Shown here: positions 1 through 11,134 of the stretch, piece by piece | How the letters are laid out: every line of letters starts with the position of its first letter | Numbering within the stretch: the stretch's first letter is position 1 | NCBI GenBank assembly: GCA_028715055.1 | Contig: JAQTLE010000001.1 | Coordinates: 124,001-188,000 of the forward strand | Origin: Sulfurovaceae bacterium | Lineage (GTDB): Bacteria > Campylobacterota > Campylobacteria > Campylobacterales > Sulfurovaceae | Reading direction: 5' to 3' | DNA length: 64,000 bases | Position numbers and translations under genes: made by a program | Notes under the pieces: generated by a model | The model's input: the letters and a program-made list of their open reading frames with translations, nothing else | Database searches by the model: none | Told to the model about the DNA's origin: nothing

Positions 1-1
1 T

Positions 2-352
2 GATAGAAGCAGTTGGATTGGATGGTTTAAAAGTTTTGTTCTTGTGTTTGTGTCGCTTTTCATGATCTTTTCACCATTGGGCGGAGCAGCGACATTAGGA
101 ATGCTTTTGGCTGTTTATTTTTTTACTGATTCTTTTTCAAGTTTTGCCATGACATCAATGCAATATCCCAACAAGACATGGTGGATATGGCTGATCAATG
201 GTTTGCTCTCTTTTGCTTTGGGTATAGTTCTAGTCGTAGGTTGGCCGTTTAGCTCACTTTATCTTGTTGGTCTATTTATAGGGGTCAGTTTATTTTTTGA
301 TGGGATCGCACTTTTCTTTACGGGTTCTTTTTTGAACAAGATAGGAAAATAA
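2..352 (+). CDS. HdeD-like DUF308 membrane protein, 5' end cut off
   Basis: The reading frame is open from base 2, so the start lies outside the window; the GTG at 44 is only an internal candidate. The visible 116 residues are strongly hydrophobic, with about four membrane segments separated by short loops, and the Gly-rich hydrophobic repeat pattern matches the HdeD/DUF308 family of small inner-membrane proteins. HdeD is linked to acid resistance in E. coli, but the family function in Campylobacterota is unknown. A hairpin terminator follows. Family assignment rests on pattern only. Confidence 0.6.
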   Translation, partial: DRSSWIGWFKSFVLVFVSLFMIFSPLGGAATLGMLLAVYFFTDSFSSFAMTSMQYPNKTWWIWLINGLLSFALGIVLVVGWPFSSLYLVGLFIGVSLFFDGIALFFTGSFLNKIGK

Positions 353-365
353 TGATTGTATTTGG

Positions 366-388
366 CCTATCGCATATAGTGCGATAGG
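366..388. terminator. Bidirectional hairpin terminator between convergent genes
   Basis: Perfect 9-bp stem CCTATCGCA / TGCGATAGG with loop TATAG. It sits 13 bases after the HdeD-like stop and 12 bases from the end of the convergent transporter gene, so it probably serves both. There is no long T tract on either side. Confidence 0.55.
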
Positions 389-400
389 AAGTTTACAAGA

Positions 401-1732
401 TCAGCCGAGTAACCCTTTTATTTCATCTTCGTTGATCAAATCTTTTTCGTATTTGACTACACCTTTATTTTCAGTCTCGTTTATATAAACTTCAAATACA
501 GCTTCATGATTATTCAAGTCCATGATCTTGATCCTATCATACTCATTAAGTGATAGATAAACATTGGCTCTGGCACTCGGGTTTTGCATTTTAACGATCC
601 AAATAAACCAAGCGATACACAATATGATAACAACAATAGCAAGAGTAGCTCTGTCAAAACTTTGCATCATCCATCCACCGAATATCCCACCTAAAAAGAT
701 CCCTACATATGCAAATGTATTTGCTACCCCAAGAGCAGCACCTTTTTGATGTATTTTGGCATATTTACTAACAAAGCTTTGCAAAAGAGGCTCGAACATA
801 TTGAAGCCTATAAAAAACAATGTAACCCCTACTATAAATACCCAAGGATTTTGGCTAAAGCCCATAGCTGCAAACCCGATCATAATAGCAACAATTGAGA
901 TCATAAATATCAATTTTCCTTTGCCATGCTTTTCACCAAATACAGCGGCCGGCCCCATGGATAAAAGACCGAAAACTACAGCAGGCAGATAAACTTTCCA
1001 AAGTTCTTTTTTGGCCCATCCAAATCCTCCGTGATTTGCGCCGTGCGTCATTACGATAGGGATCATAAAAAATGCCATTGTCATAATAGATGAATGAAAT
1101 AAAAATGTTATGTACATTTGCACTAGTGCTTTATCTTGAAACACATCTTTGGTTTTAACCGCAACATTATCATAGCTATGCGATATTTTTGGAGGTTCCG
1201 GTACAAGAGTAAATAGTATAATAATTGCTCCGATACTAAGGATAGTAGTCAGCCAAAACAGGTTATGGATCCCCCAAGTGCCACCAACTATCGGAGCAAT
1301 TATCATAGCCGTTGAAAAGCTTATAGCTATTGTGCCACCCATAATGGCCATTGCATGAGATCTCTCTTCTTCATTGACCAGATCACTTATCATCGCAGTA
1401 ACTACCGCTCCAATTGATCCAGCCCCTTGCAAGGAACGGCCCAATATCAGTGTATATATATCAGTGCTCAATGCGCATACAACTGAACCTATTATAAATA
1501 TGATCAATCCAAATAGAAGTGTTTTTTTGCGTCCTATGCGGTCGCTCATAGTACCGAATGGTACTTGAAAAATAATTTGAGTCAGAGCATAAGTTCCCAT
1601 AACCGCACCGGCTAGCAATGGTGTTGCTCCATTCATTTGCAATGCATATATAGAGAGTACCGGCAGGACTACGAATAGTCCAAAAAATCTAAGTCCAATG
1701 ATAAGACTTAGAGGAAAAACACGTTTTAACAT
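401..1732 (-). CDS. MFS efflux transporter, YajR-like, with C-terminal cytoplasmic domain
   Basis: A 443-residue major facilitator superfamily drug:H+ antiporter with about 12 membrane segments. The MFS motif A is visible as [11 protein letters not shown] after TM2, and a Pro/Gly-rich motif C-like stretch occurs in TM5. After TM12 the last 50 residues form a soluble beta-alpha-beta type tail ([16 protein letters not shown]...), which resembles the ferredoxin-like YAM domain of E. coli YajR. It starts at ATG 1732 with an AAGGTAA ribosome site. It is divergent from rdgB, and a perfect palindrome lies in the shared promoter region, suggesting repressor control. The exported substrate cannot be told from sequence. 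Confidence 0.75.
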   Translation of the reverse strand: MLKRVFPLSLIIGLRFFGLFVVLPVLSIYALQMNGATPLLAGAVMGTYALTQIIFQVPFGTMSDRIGRKKTLLFGLIIFIIGSVVCALSTDIYTLILGRSLQGAGSIGAVVTAMISDLVNEEERSHAMAIMGGTIAISFSTAMIIAPIVGGTWGIHNLFWLTTILSIGAIIILFTLVPEPPKISHSYDNVAVKTKDVFQDKALVQMYITFLFHSSIMTMAFFMIPIVMTHGANHGGFGWAKKELWKVYLPAVVFGLLSMGPAAVFGEKHGKGKLIFMISIVAIMIGFAAMGFSQNPWVFIVGVTLFFIGFNMFEPLLQSFVSKYAKIHQKGAALGVANTFAYVGIFLGGIFGGWMMQSFDRATLAIVVIILCIAWFIWIVKMQNPSARANVYLSLNEYDRIKIMDLNNHEAVFEVYINETENKGVVKYEKDLINEDEIKGLLG

Positions 1733-1743
1733 ATTTGTTACCT

Positions 1744-1774
1744 TAATTTGGATAAAATTTATCCAAATTATAAT
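1744..1774. promoter_or_regulatory. Divergent promoter region with perfect palindromic operator
   Basis: The arms AATTTGGATAAA (1745-1756) and TTTATCCAAATT (1758-1769) are perfect inverted repeats around a single A, extended by one more T-A pair. A -10 hexamer TATAAT (1769-1774, + strand) for rdgB abuts the right arm, and on the minus strand TATAAT (1772-1767) would serve the transporter gene. The palindrome covers the rdgB promoter spacer and the first transcribed bases of the transporter gene, the usual position of a repressor site. Confidence 0.6.
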
Positions 1775-1801
1775 CAGAAATTATTAAAAAAGGTTAAAAA
1801 A

Positions 1802-2395
1802 GTGCAATTAGTTTTAGCTACATCAAATCAAGGCAAATTAAGAGAATTTAGTCAATTTTTTGGTGAAAAATTATTGCCATATAGTGATATAATCCCTTCT
1901 TTTGAAATAGTAGAAGATGGGGATAGTTTCGCTGCAAATGCTCTCATCAAAGCCAGAGCTATATATGATAGACTTGACAAGGATGCTGTTGTCATCGCAG
2001 ATGATAGTGGGATAAGTGTACCTCTTTTGAGTGGAGAACCAGGGATCTATAGTGCTAGATATGCCGGAATTAATGCAAGTGATAAAGACAATTTAAATAA
2101 ACTTATCGCATTCATAAAAGCCAAAGGCATGAAACGTATGCCCGCATATTATACTGCTGCACTAGCACTCGTGTGCAGCGAAGGTGAATTTGTGGTGCAT
2201 GGATGGATGCATGGAGACGTGATAGATGAGGCTAGAGGAGAGGGCGGATTTGGGTATGATCCAATGTTTATACCAGAGTCTTATGAGCGAACACTTGGAG
2301 AGCTGTCTGGCGAAATCAAAAGCGCTTTTTCTCACCGCACTAAAGCTTTGAGATTAATGCAACCGATATTAAATATGATAAAGGAGAAAAGATGA
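1802..2395 (+). CDS. rdgB: Non-canonical purine NTP pyrophosphatase (RdgB/HAM1)
   Basis: Hydrolyses dITP, XTP and related deaminated purine nucleotides to the monophosphates, keeping them out of DNA. Seen: N-terminal [10 protein letters not shown], central [13 protein letters not shown] and C-terminal SHRTKAL motifs, all typical of the family. I take GTG 1802 as the start because it gives the canonical N-terminus of about three residues before the LATSN motif (197 aa); the frame stays open upstream to a TTG at 1748, but that would overlap the promoter. The gene overlaps the start of ciaB by four bases, so they are probably co-transcribed. Confidence 0.88.
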   Translation: MQLVLATSNQGKLREFSQFFGEKLLPYSDIIPSFEIVEDGDSFAANALIKARAIYDRLDKDAVVIADDSGISVPLLSGEPGIYSARYAGINASDKDNLNKLIAFIKAKGMKRMPAYYTAALALVCSEGEFVVHGWMHGDVIDEARGEGGFGYDPMFIPESYERTLGELSGEIKSAFSHRTKALRLMQPILNMIKEKR

Positions 2396-4218
2396 ATAGA
2401 TTTATACAAGATACACAGATTATTTATGATGAACTGACTGCTAGACAAGATAAACTCAATGGTTTTTTCAGATTGACTCATGAGCCGCACGATGAAGCAG
2501 ATAAAGCCGTAGAAGATTTTTTGAATTTCATCGGGTGCGAGAGAAACGAAGACAGCACTATGGCAGCACTTACACGCATAGTCAATTTGCGTGAAGATGC
2601 ACTTGAGCAAGTGTTGCAAAAAATGGGATATCACAGTGACGATATAATAGCTAAAAAAGAGCTAGTTTATTGGTGGACAAGCAGGCTCCATACTGCTAGA
2701 CATGAGTCGCTTTTGAAATGGGTAGAAGAGAATGGATTACTTACTCCATTTTATCGTACCCTTCTGAATGGTGTTCATGAAATCGGGATCGCTATGAGTG
2801 TCTGGCAAAGTGAGTGGACGGCTCATATCATACATACTATTAATCGTGAGCTCTTGAAGCAATTTCATGGTAATGATAAAGCAGTGTTAGCCTACTTGCA
2901 TGAGTATAGTCTATTGGATAAAGATACTTTCGGCGTGGTAAATGATAGATGTTATTCCGTTTTAGATAAAAGTATAGACGAGAAACATTGCTCCGTTGCT
3001 TATAGTGAAGCATTCAAGGATGAGGTAAATAGTGTATCCGCGGCATTATCAAACTTGATACAACAATTAGAAGTTATAGAAGATGATGTTTGGGATCAAA
3101 AAGAGGCTTGGATAAAATATTTTCAAGCTATCAATGATGCACTTTTGGAAAATAATGTATCGCATCTGTTATCAAAATGGCAAAAGGTGGATAGAACATG
3201 GATGAGTATCAAGACTCCTATTCAGGTGGGACATCCATTAGAATATTATGAAGATCATTATCGTAAGGCAGTAGCACTTGAGTGGGATGTGAGGATAATC
3301 AATCCTAAGCTTCAGCATGGCTCAAAAACACGTGAAAATATCATAGGATTTACCGGAGAACTAGCTCAAACTATCGGGAATGATGCCATAAGAACGGCCG
3401 CTAAAAATATCTCTCAACTTTCCCTTACTCAGCTTTATATAGGGCAGCCAATGCTCTATTATGCTGCAGAATTCAATGGACTGTTTTCTGCTCAAGTAGT
3501 CCCTAATGACAAAGTTGTATCAGATGAGTTGGGACATAAAATATTTGCATATGCGGATTTTGTTTTAGCTTCAAAATTATCAAAACCTATCATGAAATTA
3601 AATGTCGAGATAATGGGAGAAGAGTTTGTGAAAAATAGCAGAAGTTTTGCTGAGCATTGTCCTGAACTATGGCATGAGGTTTATGACATCTCTACCATCG
3701 GGCATGAGTTTGGTCATACACTATGGCTAGACGAAAAGACCGAGGGAGCTATGAATCAAAATGGTCAATTTAAAAATATAGAAGAATTCAAGGCAACTGC
3801 CGGTGGGCTAATGGCGTTTTTTCATAACGAAAAAGAGGAATTAAATAGTCATATAATTGATGACCTTGTTAACCGTTCAGTTGGGCTTATGGCGTGGAGA
3901 GAAGTGGGTGAAGTATTGCCTTATTATTGTGAAGGGCTTATACATCTGCATATTTTGTTCGAGTCTAAAATAATAGACTATAAAGATAGGATTTATATAA
4001 ATTACGAAAAATACGAAGATATGAAAAATTTGTATAAAGAAGCATATACCAAGCTCGCTATACATTATATAGCAAAAAAAGATGCAAGTGAGTATTTATA
4101 CAAATATGCCGTCAAAGAAGCAGGGGTTTATTTGCCTGTAGAGCCGAGAGTAAGAGCATTTGTAGAGCATTATTATGCCAGATATCAAGAGATCGGTCAG
4201 CAAACGATTAAATTGTAG
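2392..4218 (+). CDS. ciaB: CiaB-family protein with a zinc-metallopeptidase motif
   Basis: The 608-residue length and overall composition match the Campylobacter invasion antigen B family (about 610 aa). Residues 438-442 read HEFGH, a gluzincin-type HExxH zinc motif, followed about 25 residues later by EEFKATAGG, which can supply the third ligand. That arrangement recalls M49 (dipeptidyl-peptidase III) enzymes, whose second motif is EECRAE-like. There is no signal peptide. The start is ATG 2392, translationally coupled to rdgB. CiaB is described as a secreted invasion factor in C. jejuni; its presence in an apparently free-living sulfur oxidiser argues for a cytoplasmic peptidase or other housekeeping role. 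Family call from memory of the family, not from a search. Confidence 0.7.
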   Translation: MNRFIQDTQIIYDELTARQDKLNGFFRLTHEPHDEADKAVEDFLNFIGCERNEDSTMAALTRIVNLREDALEQVLQKMGYHSDDIIAKKELVYWWTSRLHTARHESLLKWVEENGLLTPFYRTLLNGVHEIGIAMSVWQSEWTAHIIHTINRELLKQFHGNDKAVLAYLHEYSLLDKDTFGVVNDRCYSVLDKSIDEKHCSVAYSEAFKDEVNSVSAALSNLIQQLEVIEDDVWDQKEAWIKYFQAINDALLENNVSHLLSKWQKVDRTWMSIKTPIQVGHPLEYYEDHYRKAVALEWDVRIINPKLQHGSKTRENIIGFTGELAQTIGNDAIRTAAKNISQLSLTQLYIGQPMLYYAAEFNGLFSAQVVPNDKVVSDELGHKIFAYADFVLASKLSKPIMKLNVEIMGEEFVKNSRSFAEHCPELWHEVYDISTIGHEFGHTLWLDEKTEGAMNQNGQFKNIEEFKATAGGLMAFFHNEKEELNSHIIDDLVNRSVGLMAWREVGEVLPYYCEGLIHLHILFESKIIDYKDRIYINYEKYEDMKNLYKEAYTKLAIHYIAKKDASEYLYKYAVKEAGVYLPVEPRVRAFVEHYYARYQEIGQQTIKL

Positions 4219-4220
4219 CG

Positions 4221-4275
4221 GTCATACCGCATTTGATGCGGTATCTGTGGATTCCATGTCGCAGCACGAAATGAC
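4221..4275. repeat. GTCAT...ATGAC intergenic palindrome
   Basis: An outer GTCAT/ATGAC pair encloses a perfect hairpin ATACCGCAT-TTG-ATGCGGTAT (4224-4244). It fills the 58-bp gap between convergent ciaB and the YaiI gene, and its ends match other intergenic palindromes at 43773, 59818, 60590 and 61545. It may act as a bidirectional terminator. Confidence 0.6.
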
Positions 4276-4276
4276 A

Positions 4277-4720
4277 TTATTTTTTTGACAAAAATTTATT
4301 GAGCCCATCCGCAAATGCCCTGACGGTTTTTGCATCTATGGCACCAGGACCACCTGTGATTTCTCCGCTGCTGCGAAGTTCATCCATTAGGTTCCTCATT
4401 GCAAGAAGATATTTTATATTTTCTTCATCATATATCGTTCCTCTAGGATCTAGAGCGATTGCGCCTTTGGTAACTACCCTGTCTGCCAGCGGAATATCAG
4501 CAGTTATGACTAGATCTTCTACTTCACAGAGTTCTGCTATACGGTCATCAGCGACATTTGTACCTAGTGAAACTATCTCCATTGATATATGTTCAACATT
4601 TGGAATATTTATATTTTTGTTGGCTATGAATATTGTCGTGATAGATCTTTTCAATACAGCGCGAAGCAATATTTCTTTGAGAGCATTTGGAAAAGCATCA
4701 GCGTCAACGAGGATCTTCAT
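4277..4720 (-). CDS. YaiI/YqxD family protein (DUF188, PIN-like)
   Basis: A 147-residue protein beginning MKILVDADAFP with conserved acidic positions (DADAFP near residues 6-11, TADIPLADR near 74-82, DPRG near 92-95), the signature of the UPF0178 YaiI/YqxD family, which has a PIN/NYN nuclease-like fold. No activity is firmly known. It lies 2 bp downstream of rhlE on the same strand, probably one transcript, which fits an RNA-related role. Complete and of normal family length. Confidence 0.85.
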   Translation of the reverse strand: MKILVDADAFPNALKEILLRAVLKRSITTIFIANKNINIPNVEHISMEIVSLGTNVADDRIAELCEVEDLVITADIPLADRVVTKGAIALDPRGTIYDEENIKYLLAMRNLMDELRSSGEITGGPGAIDAKTVRAFADGLNKFLSKK

Positions 4721-4722
4721 GG

Positions 4723-5994
4723 TTATCTTCTGTTTTTATCTCTATTGTGTGTACTGCCGCTTCGTTTTTTTGGCGCTGACCCATTGCTTGATCTTGGACG
4801 CTGATTGCCGCCTCTGCCTCTTCCGCCGCCTAAAGATATAGGTTCTGCTTTGATGGACGGATCAGGCTCAAATCCGGAAACGGTACTTTTGTCCAAATTC
4901 AGTTTTATGAGTTTTTCTATACCTCGAAGATACTCATATTCATCTACACATACAAGTGACAGTGCCTCACCCACATTACCGGCTCTTCCGGTACGACCTA
5001 TACGATGTACATAATCTTCAGCAATGTTTGGAAGCTCTAGATTGACAACATGCGGAAGACTATCTATATCCAATCCTCTAGCAGCAATATCTGTGGCCAC
5101 AAGGACCCTGATAGTACCTGCTTTAAAGTCGCTGAGTGCTTTTGTTCTGGCACCTTGGCTTTTGTTGCCATGAATGGCAGCAGAGGTAATATTCATCTTT
5201 TGCAGGTATTCAGAGAGTTTATTCGCTCCATGCTTGGTTCGGGTAAATACCAGTACTTGTGTCCATTTGTTTTGATCTATCAGATGGCCAAGTAATGCAC
5301 TTTTACGTTTACAATCGACTAGTATCACGCTTTGTTTGATCAGCTCGCTTGATGTATTTCGTCTAGCTACTTCGACAATAGCGGGATTACGCAGGATGGA
5401 TTCACATAGTTTTTTTATCTCATCAGAGTAGGTCGCAGAAAATAGCAGGTTTTGTCTTTGTTTTGGAAGAAGTGCAATGACTTTGCGGATATCACGGATA
5501 AAACCCATATCTAGCATTCTATCGGCCTCATCCAAAACGAACATTTCTACACGACTCAGATCAACAGCTTTTTGAGATATTAGATCCAACAATCTTCCAG
5601 GAGTCGCTACTAGTATATCCACACCATTTTTTAGTGCATTTATTTGCGGGTTTATACCAACCCCACCAAAAATAACAGCACTTTTAAAAGGAAGATATTT
5701 TCCGTATGTCTTGACACTTGCTTCTACTTGAGCGGCCAATTCTCTTGTGGGTGTTAAGATCAAGGCTCTGATATGATGTCTTTTTGCTTGCGGCAGGTTA
5801 TGAGATAAAATTTCTAGCATAGGCAATGTAAAACCTGCTGTTTTTCCGGTACCTGTCTGTGCACCTGCAAGCATATCACGCCCGTCTAGTATGTATGGGA
5901 TCGCCTGTGCTTGGACAGGGGTAGGCGTAGTATAGCCTTCTTCGGCAATAGCTTTTAATATTGGAGCACTTAGATTTAATTTTTTAAATAACAT
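4723..5994 (-). CDS. rhlE: DEAD-box ATP-dependent RNA helicase RhlE
   Basis: A 423-residue DEAD-box helicase that unwinds structured RNA, typically in ribosome assembly and mRNA decay. All motifs are visible: Q motif region ([14 protein letters not shown]), Walker [19 protein letters not shown] within [12 protein letters not shown] within LLFSAT, and the C-terminal [10 protein letters not shown]. The last 45 residues are an Arg/Gly/Ser-rich basic tail of the kind that binds RNA. Start ATG 5994 has an AAGGAAA site. The leader upstream is about 50-100 nt with a TAGGTA/TACCTA inverted repeat near 6065-6081, which could be part of cold or auto-regulation. Confidence 0.92.
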   Translation of the reverse strand: MLFKKLNLSAPILKAIAEEGYTTPTPVQAQAIPYILDGRDMLAGAQTGTGKTAGFTLPMLEILSHNLPQAKRHHIRALILTPTRELAAQVEASVKTYGKYLPFKSAVIFGGVGINPQINALKNGVDILVATPGRLLDLISQKAVDLSRVEMFVLDEADRMLDMGFIRDIRKVIALLPKQRQNLLFSATYSDEIKKLCESILRNPAIVEVARRNTSSELIKQSVILVDCKRKSALLGHLIDQNKWTQVLVFTRTKHGANKLSEYLQKMNITSAAIHGNKSQGARTKALSDFKAGTIRVLVATDIAARGLDIDSLPHVVNLELPNIAEDYVHRIGRTGRAGNVGEALSLVCVDEYEYLRGIEKLIKLNLDKSTVSGFEPDPSIKAEPISLGGGRGRGGNQRPRSSNGSAPKKRSGSTHNRDKNRR

Positions 5995-6213
5995 TTTAAA
6001 TTTCCTTTGATTGTGAGGAGGAGAGAAAAAGCATAGAGATGAGATTTCAATTGTATACCAAAACTTAGGTATTTACCTAGTTGTATAATAGAATTATAGC
6101 TAGTTTTTTTATAGTTGGGCTTGATTGTTTATAAGTCATATTTTATCATTTACCAATCTCTAAACACATTTGAGATATAATCGTAGCAATTATTACATTT
6201 GACAAGGAAGGGC

Positions 6214-7320
6214 ATGTTACTCTTTACACCAGGACCAACCCCCGTATTAGAAACGGTTAGACAAGCAATGGCTACGGCCACACTTCACCATCGCACGCCG
6301 GAATTCGAAGCAATTTTTGGCCAAGCAAGAGATCATTTGATGAAACTTTTGGGTATGGATGAGTGTGTGATGCTAGCTAGCAGTGGTACTGGAGCTATGC
6401 AAGCGTGTATGATAAATTTATGTCAATCCAAGGCACTCACAATTAATTCCGGTAAATTTGGAGAGAGATTCGGTAAGATTGCTGACGCTCTTAATATCCC
6501 AAAAGTAGAGTTAAAGTATGAATGGGACATGCCCGCTAGTATAGCTGATGTAGAAAATGCAATTGCTGCTAATCCTGATATTGATGCTGTTTGTATCCAA
6601 ATTTGTGAAAGTGCTGGCGGACTTAGACATCCTGTTGAAGCGATCGCGGCTAGAGTAAAAGAGATAAATCCTAATGTAATGGTCATAGCCGACGGTATAA
6701 CAGCAGTTGGCGTAGAACATATCGATGTTACAAATATCGATGCACTTATCACAGGCAGCCAAAAGGCTCTTATGCTTCCACCGGGACTCGCGATGATAGG
6801 ACTATCAGCTAATGCGATAGCTAAAATAGGAAGCGGCAGAGATTATTATTTTAATCTTGCAACAGAGATCAAAAATCAACAAAAGAATACTACAGCATGG
6901 ACAGCAGCGACTACTCTTATTCAAGGTCTCAATGCGATGTTCGCAGAGATAGAAAAAGATGGTGGCTTAGCTAAATTGTACAGCGATACTGCCAAAAGAG
7001 CAAAAGCCACTGAGGAATCGCTCAGAGCTTTAGGACTTACTATATATCCAACGGCTCCGGCACTTGCTATGAGTACGGTTATAGATGATGATGCAGAAGC
7101 TATTCGCAAACTTCTAAAAAACAATTACGGTGTAAACATGGCAGGCGGACAAGATCACTTAAAAGGCAAGATTTTCCGTATCAATCAAATGGGACTTATT
7201 CCAGTATATGAAAGTGCTTGGGTAGTTAATGCCATAGAATTAGCACTTGATAATATGGGACGCAGAACATTTGACGGAACTGCTAGTAGGGTCTTTAACG
7301 AAGTATATTACAAAGGGTAA
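6214..7320 (+). CDS. Class V PLP-dependent aminotransferase (serine/alanine-glyoxylate type)
   Basis: Begins MLLFTPGPTPV, the conserved N-terminus of the alanine/serine-glyoxylate aminotransferase group. The Schiff-base lysine is in ALITGSQKALMLPPG, and LASSGTGAMQA binds the PLP phosphate. I chose ATG 6214 (368 aa) because AAGGAAG lies 4-5 bases upstream; a TTG at 6199 is in frame but would place the ribosome site inside the gene. The preferred substrates cannot be read from sequence. It is followed after 6 bp by hisZ, heading a run of amino-acid and purine biosynthesis genes. Confidence 0.85.
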   Translation: MLLFTPGPTPVLETVRQAMATATLHHRTPEFEAIFGQARDHLMKLLGMDECVMLASSGTGAMQACMINLCQSKALTINSGKFGERFGKIADALNIPKVELKYEWDMPASIADVENAIAANPDIDAVCIQICESAGGLRHPVEAIAARVKEINPNVMVIADGITAVGVEHIDVTNIDALITGSQKALMLPPGLAMIGLSANAIAKIGSGRDYYFNLATEIKNQQKNTTAWTAATTLIQGLNAMFAEIEKDGGLAKLYSDTAKRAKATEESLRALGLTIYPTAPALAMSTVIDDDAEAIRKLLKNNYGVNMAGGQDHLKGKIFRINQMGLIPVYESAWVVNAIELALDNMGRRTFDGTASRVFNEVYYKG

Positions 7321-7326
7321 TCCAGT

Positions 7327-8169
7327 ATGATATTCGAACACGAAATTCCTAGTGACTCAAAGCTTTATTTTGGCAAAAGTGCTAAGATAAAAAGAGATAT
7401 CGAATCTCGTAGTAGTCAGTTGCTTGAATCGCTTGGATTTGAGGAGATCGTAACTCCTGTGTTTTCTTATCATCAACATGATAGCTTTGAAAACCAAAGT
7501 CAACTTATCAAGCTCAATGATGATCATAATCATACAGTAACACTAAGAGCAGATTCTACGCCTGATGTAGTGCGCATAGCTACAAAACGTTTAGGCAGAA
7601 GCAGGGATTCTAAAAAATGGTTTTATATCCAACCGACTTTAAATTTTCCAACCAAAGAGCAGTATCAAATAGGCGGTGAGGTTTTAGAAGGAAACTTTAG
7701 AGAGGTTTTGGATGTGACTATTTCGCTTCTTCAAGCATTGGAATTGCAGCCTATACTCCAACTGGCAAATATTCGTATCCCTCAATTGTTGAATGAAAGA
7801 TACGGTATATCTTTGGAACTTTTGAAATCTATGCAAATCGAAAAAATTTTAGCAAATGATTTGCCTTGGATTGAAAAATTGGTTGCAATGCATACTGTGG
7901 AAGATCTAACGGACTTAAGTCTATTCCCGGAAGATATAAAACAAGAGTTGCTCAAAATCAAGCATGAAGCTCAGAGATTGACCTATGAGCCGCTTATTAT
8001 ATCTCCGCTTTTTTATGCCAAGATGCGATATTATGACTCTTTGACATTTAAAATGTTTAGTGGCAATTCATTGATCGCTATGGGTGGAGAATACATTATA
8101 GATGAGTTAAAAGCCGCTGGTTTTGCGGTATATACAGACGAATGTATAGCTATGAAGATTAGAAAATAA
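7327..8169 (+). CDS. hisZ: ATP phosphoribosyltransferase regulatory subunit HisZ
   Basis: A 280-residue class II aminoacyl-tRNA-synthetase-like protein: the HisRS-type catalytic fold is recognisable (TLRADSTPDVVRIATKR as motif 2 region, a Gly-rich SLIAMGGEY motif 3 region) but the anticodon-binding domain is absent. Such proteins pair with short HisG in the first step of histidine synthesis. hisG is not in this window. No clear ribosome site is seen; the gene starts 6 bp after the aminotransferase stop and is probably coupled. A true HisRS would be about 130 residues longer. Confidence 0.8.
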   Translation: MIFEHEIPSDSKLYFGKSAKIKRDIESRSSQLLESLGFEEIVTPVFSYHQHDSFENQSQLIKLNDDHNHTVTLRADSTPDVVRIATKRLGRSRDSKKWFYIQPTLNFPTKEQYQIGGEVLEGNFREVLDVTISLLQALELQPILQLANIRIPQLLNERYGISLELLKSMQIEKILANDLPWIEKLVAMHTVEDLTDLSLFPEDIKQELLKIKHEAQRLTYEPLIISPLFYAKMRYYDSLTFKMFSGNSLIAMGGEYIIDELKAAGFAVYTDECIAMKIRK

Positions 8170-9432
<1,263 letters not shown>

Positions 9433-9443
9433 AGGAGCACACC

Positions 9444-9995
9444 ATGAGACTAAAACCAAACCAAACAAGATATGTTGCTACTAAGATAGGGATTGATTTG
9501 GCAAATGCCCCTTTTGTTAATATGCCAAAAGGCAAAGAAGCAGTTGTAGAGGCTTGTAAGGCCATTATTGATGCCAACTTGGAACAAGAAAGAGCTCTTG
9601 ACCAAAAAGTAAAAGAGTTGCTTGAAGATAACTTGGAACAGATAGAATTCCAACATGCCGACGAGAGACAACTATTTTTTATGATCAAAAAGAAGATGGC
9701 GCCCGAATATGGTGTTATCATGAACTATGATGATAGATATAATGATCTAGCTCATAAGATACTAGATGAGTTATATGAAAATTATTTGGCTGAATATGAT
9801 GTTAATGAAAATCAAATCAAAAATATTATTTTCAAATCATTCCGTTCTTTTGCGGATGCTTATGAAGAGATAGATAATATAGTATACAAAAAGATCAAAC
9901 ATATGAAAAAAGATATTGTTCCAGGATCACAGGATTATGAATTGTTGTATGAAAGATTGTATCAAGAAGAATTGATCAGACGAGGAATGCTGTAA
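9444..9995 (+). CDS. DUF507 family protein
   Basis: A 183-residue highly charged helical protein beginning MRLKPNQTRYVATKIGIDLANA, matching the DUF507 family, which is widespread in Campylobacterota and deltaproteobacterial groups. It has no signal peptide or membrane segment. Two DUF507-like halves may be present (residues 1-90 and 95-183, the second ending in YERLYQEELIRRGML). AAAGGAG precedes ATG 9444. It overlaps carA by one base (stop-start TAATG), so it is co-translated with pyrimidine/arginine precursor synthesis. Function unknown. Confidence 0.8.
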   Translation: MRLKPNQTRYVATKIGIDLANAPFVNMPKGKEAVVEACKAIIDANLEQERALDQKVKELLEDNLEQIEFQHADERQLFFMIKKKMAPEYGVIMNYDDRYNDLAHKILDELYENYLAEYDVNENQIKNIIFKSFRSFADAYEEIDNIVYKKIKHMKKDIVPGSQDYELLYERLYQEELIRRGML

Positions 9996-11125
9996 TGAAA
10001 AAAATTTCTATATACCTAGAGAATGGATTGTTTTTTGAAGCCAAAAGCTTTGGAGCCGAAGGTACCAGTGTTGGAGAAATAGTATTCAATACTTCAATGA
10101 CCGGGTATCAAGAGATCGTCACAGATCCTAGTTATGCCGGTCAGTTTGTTACTTTTACAATGCCAGAGATAGGTAATGTAGGGTGCAATGCACAAGATAT
10201 GGAAAGCAATAGCGTATTTTGCAAAGGCGTTATCGTTCGTAATTACCAAGCAAGACCATCGAATTTCAGAAGCGAAGAAACGCTTGATGCTTTATTGAAA
10301 CGTTTTGGAGTTCTTGGAATATGTGATGTGGATACAAGATATTTGACCAAATTATTGAGAACCCAGGGAGCTATGATGATGATAGCTTCTACGCAGATTC
10401 ATGATAAAAACGAACTTGCAGCCATGCTTAAAAAATCGCCGAGAATTGAGGATATCAACTATATAGAGCAAGTCAGCACAAAGACTTCTTATATTCATAA
10501 TCATAGCAGATATGATATATCAGCTTTTGAATATGCAAAGCCTAATACCAGCAAAAAGATCATTGCTCTTGATTTTGGGATCAAAAGAAATATTTTGAAT
10601 GAACTTACAAATGCAGGTATGGAAGTAGAAGTAGTGCCAAATGCTATGGATGCACAAAATATCATAGATAGATATAAAGCTAATGAAATTAGCGGAGTAT
10701 TTTTATCAAATGGTCCCGGAGATCCATTGATATTGAAAGATGAACATGCTAAGATCAAAGAGTTTCTTGCTGCCAAAGTACCGATGTTTGGTATTTGTCT
10801 TGGACACCAGCTACTTTCGATCGCACACGGATATGATACATATAAACTCAAATTCGGTCATCATGGCGGCAATCATCCGGTTAAAAATGTAGTCACAGGC
10901 GCTGTTGAGATTACTGCGCAAAACCACAATTATAATGTTCCTAGTGAAATTACGAATGTAGCGACAGTGACTCATATAAATCTATTTGATAATACTATTG
11001 AGGGTCTTAGATATAATGATTCACCTACTATGTCAGTTCAACACCACCCGGAAGCTAGCCCCGGACCACATGAAAGTAGTTATATTTTTAATGATTTTTT
11101 TAAAATGATTAGTGAACAAAAATAA
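9995..11125 (+). CDS. carA: Carbamoyl-phosphate synthase small (glutamine amidotransferase) subunit
   Basis: Supplies ammonia from glutamine to the large subunit CarB for carbamoyl phosphate, used in arginine and pyrimidine synthesis. The N-terminal CarA domain (YLENGLFFEAKSFG, GYQEIVTDPSYAGQ) is followed by a class I amidotransferase domain with GICLGHQLL (nucleophile Cys) and the His-Pro-Glu of QHHPEASPGP. At 376 aa it is full length. carB is not in the window, so the genes are unlinked here, as is common in Campylobacterota. Confidence 0.95.
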   Translation: MKKISIYLENGLFFEAKSFGAEGTSVGEIVFNTSMTGYQEIVTDPSYAGQFVTFTMPEIGNVGCNAQDMESNSVFCKGVIVRNYQARPSNFRSEETLDALLKRFGVLGICDVDTRYLTKLLRTQGAMMMIASTQIHDKNELAAMLKKSPRIEDINYIEQVSTKTSYIHNHSRYDISAFEYAKPNTSKKIIALDFGIKRNILNELTNAGMEVEVVPNAMDAQNIIDRYKANEISGVFLSNGPGDPLILKDEHAKIKEFLAAKVPMFGICLGHQLLSIAHGYDTYKLKFGHHGGNHPVKNVVTGAVEITAQNHNYNVPSEITNVATVTHINLFDNTIEGLRYNDSPTMSVQHHPEASPGPHESSYIFNDFFKMISEQK

Positions 11126-11134
11126 AGGATAATT

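Noticed and set aside
1748-1801. Upstream TTG start for rdgB
   Set aside because: It would put coding sequence over the promoter and palindrome and add 18 residues not seen in the family.
4299-4841. Plus-strand frame of 180 codons opposite yaiI and rhlE
   Set aside because: It is antisense to two well-conserved genes, Ser-rich and without a ribosome site; a mirror of their codon bias.
6199-6213. TTG start for the class V aminotransferase
   Set aside because: The AAGGAAG ribosome site lies inside that extension and points to ATG 6214.
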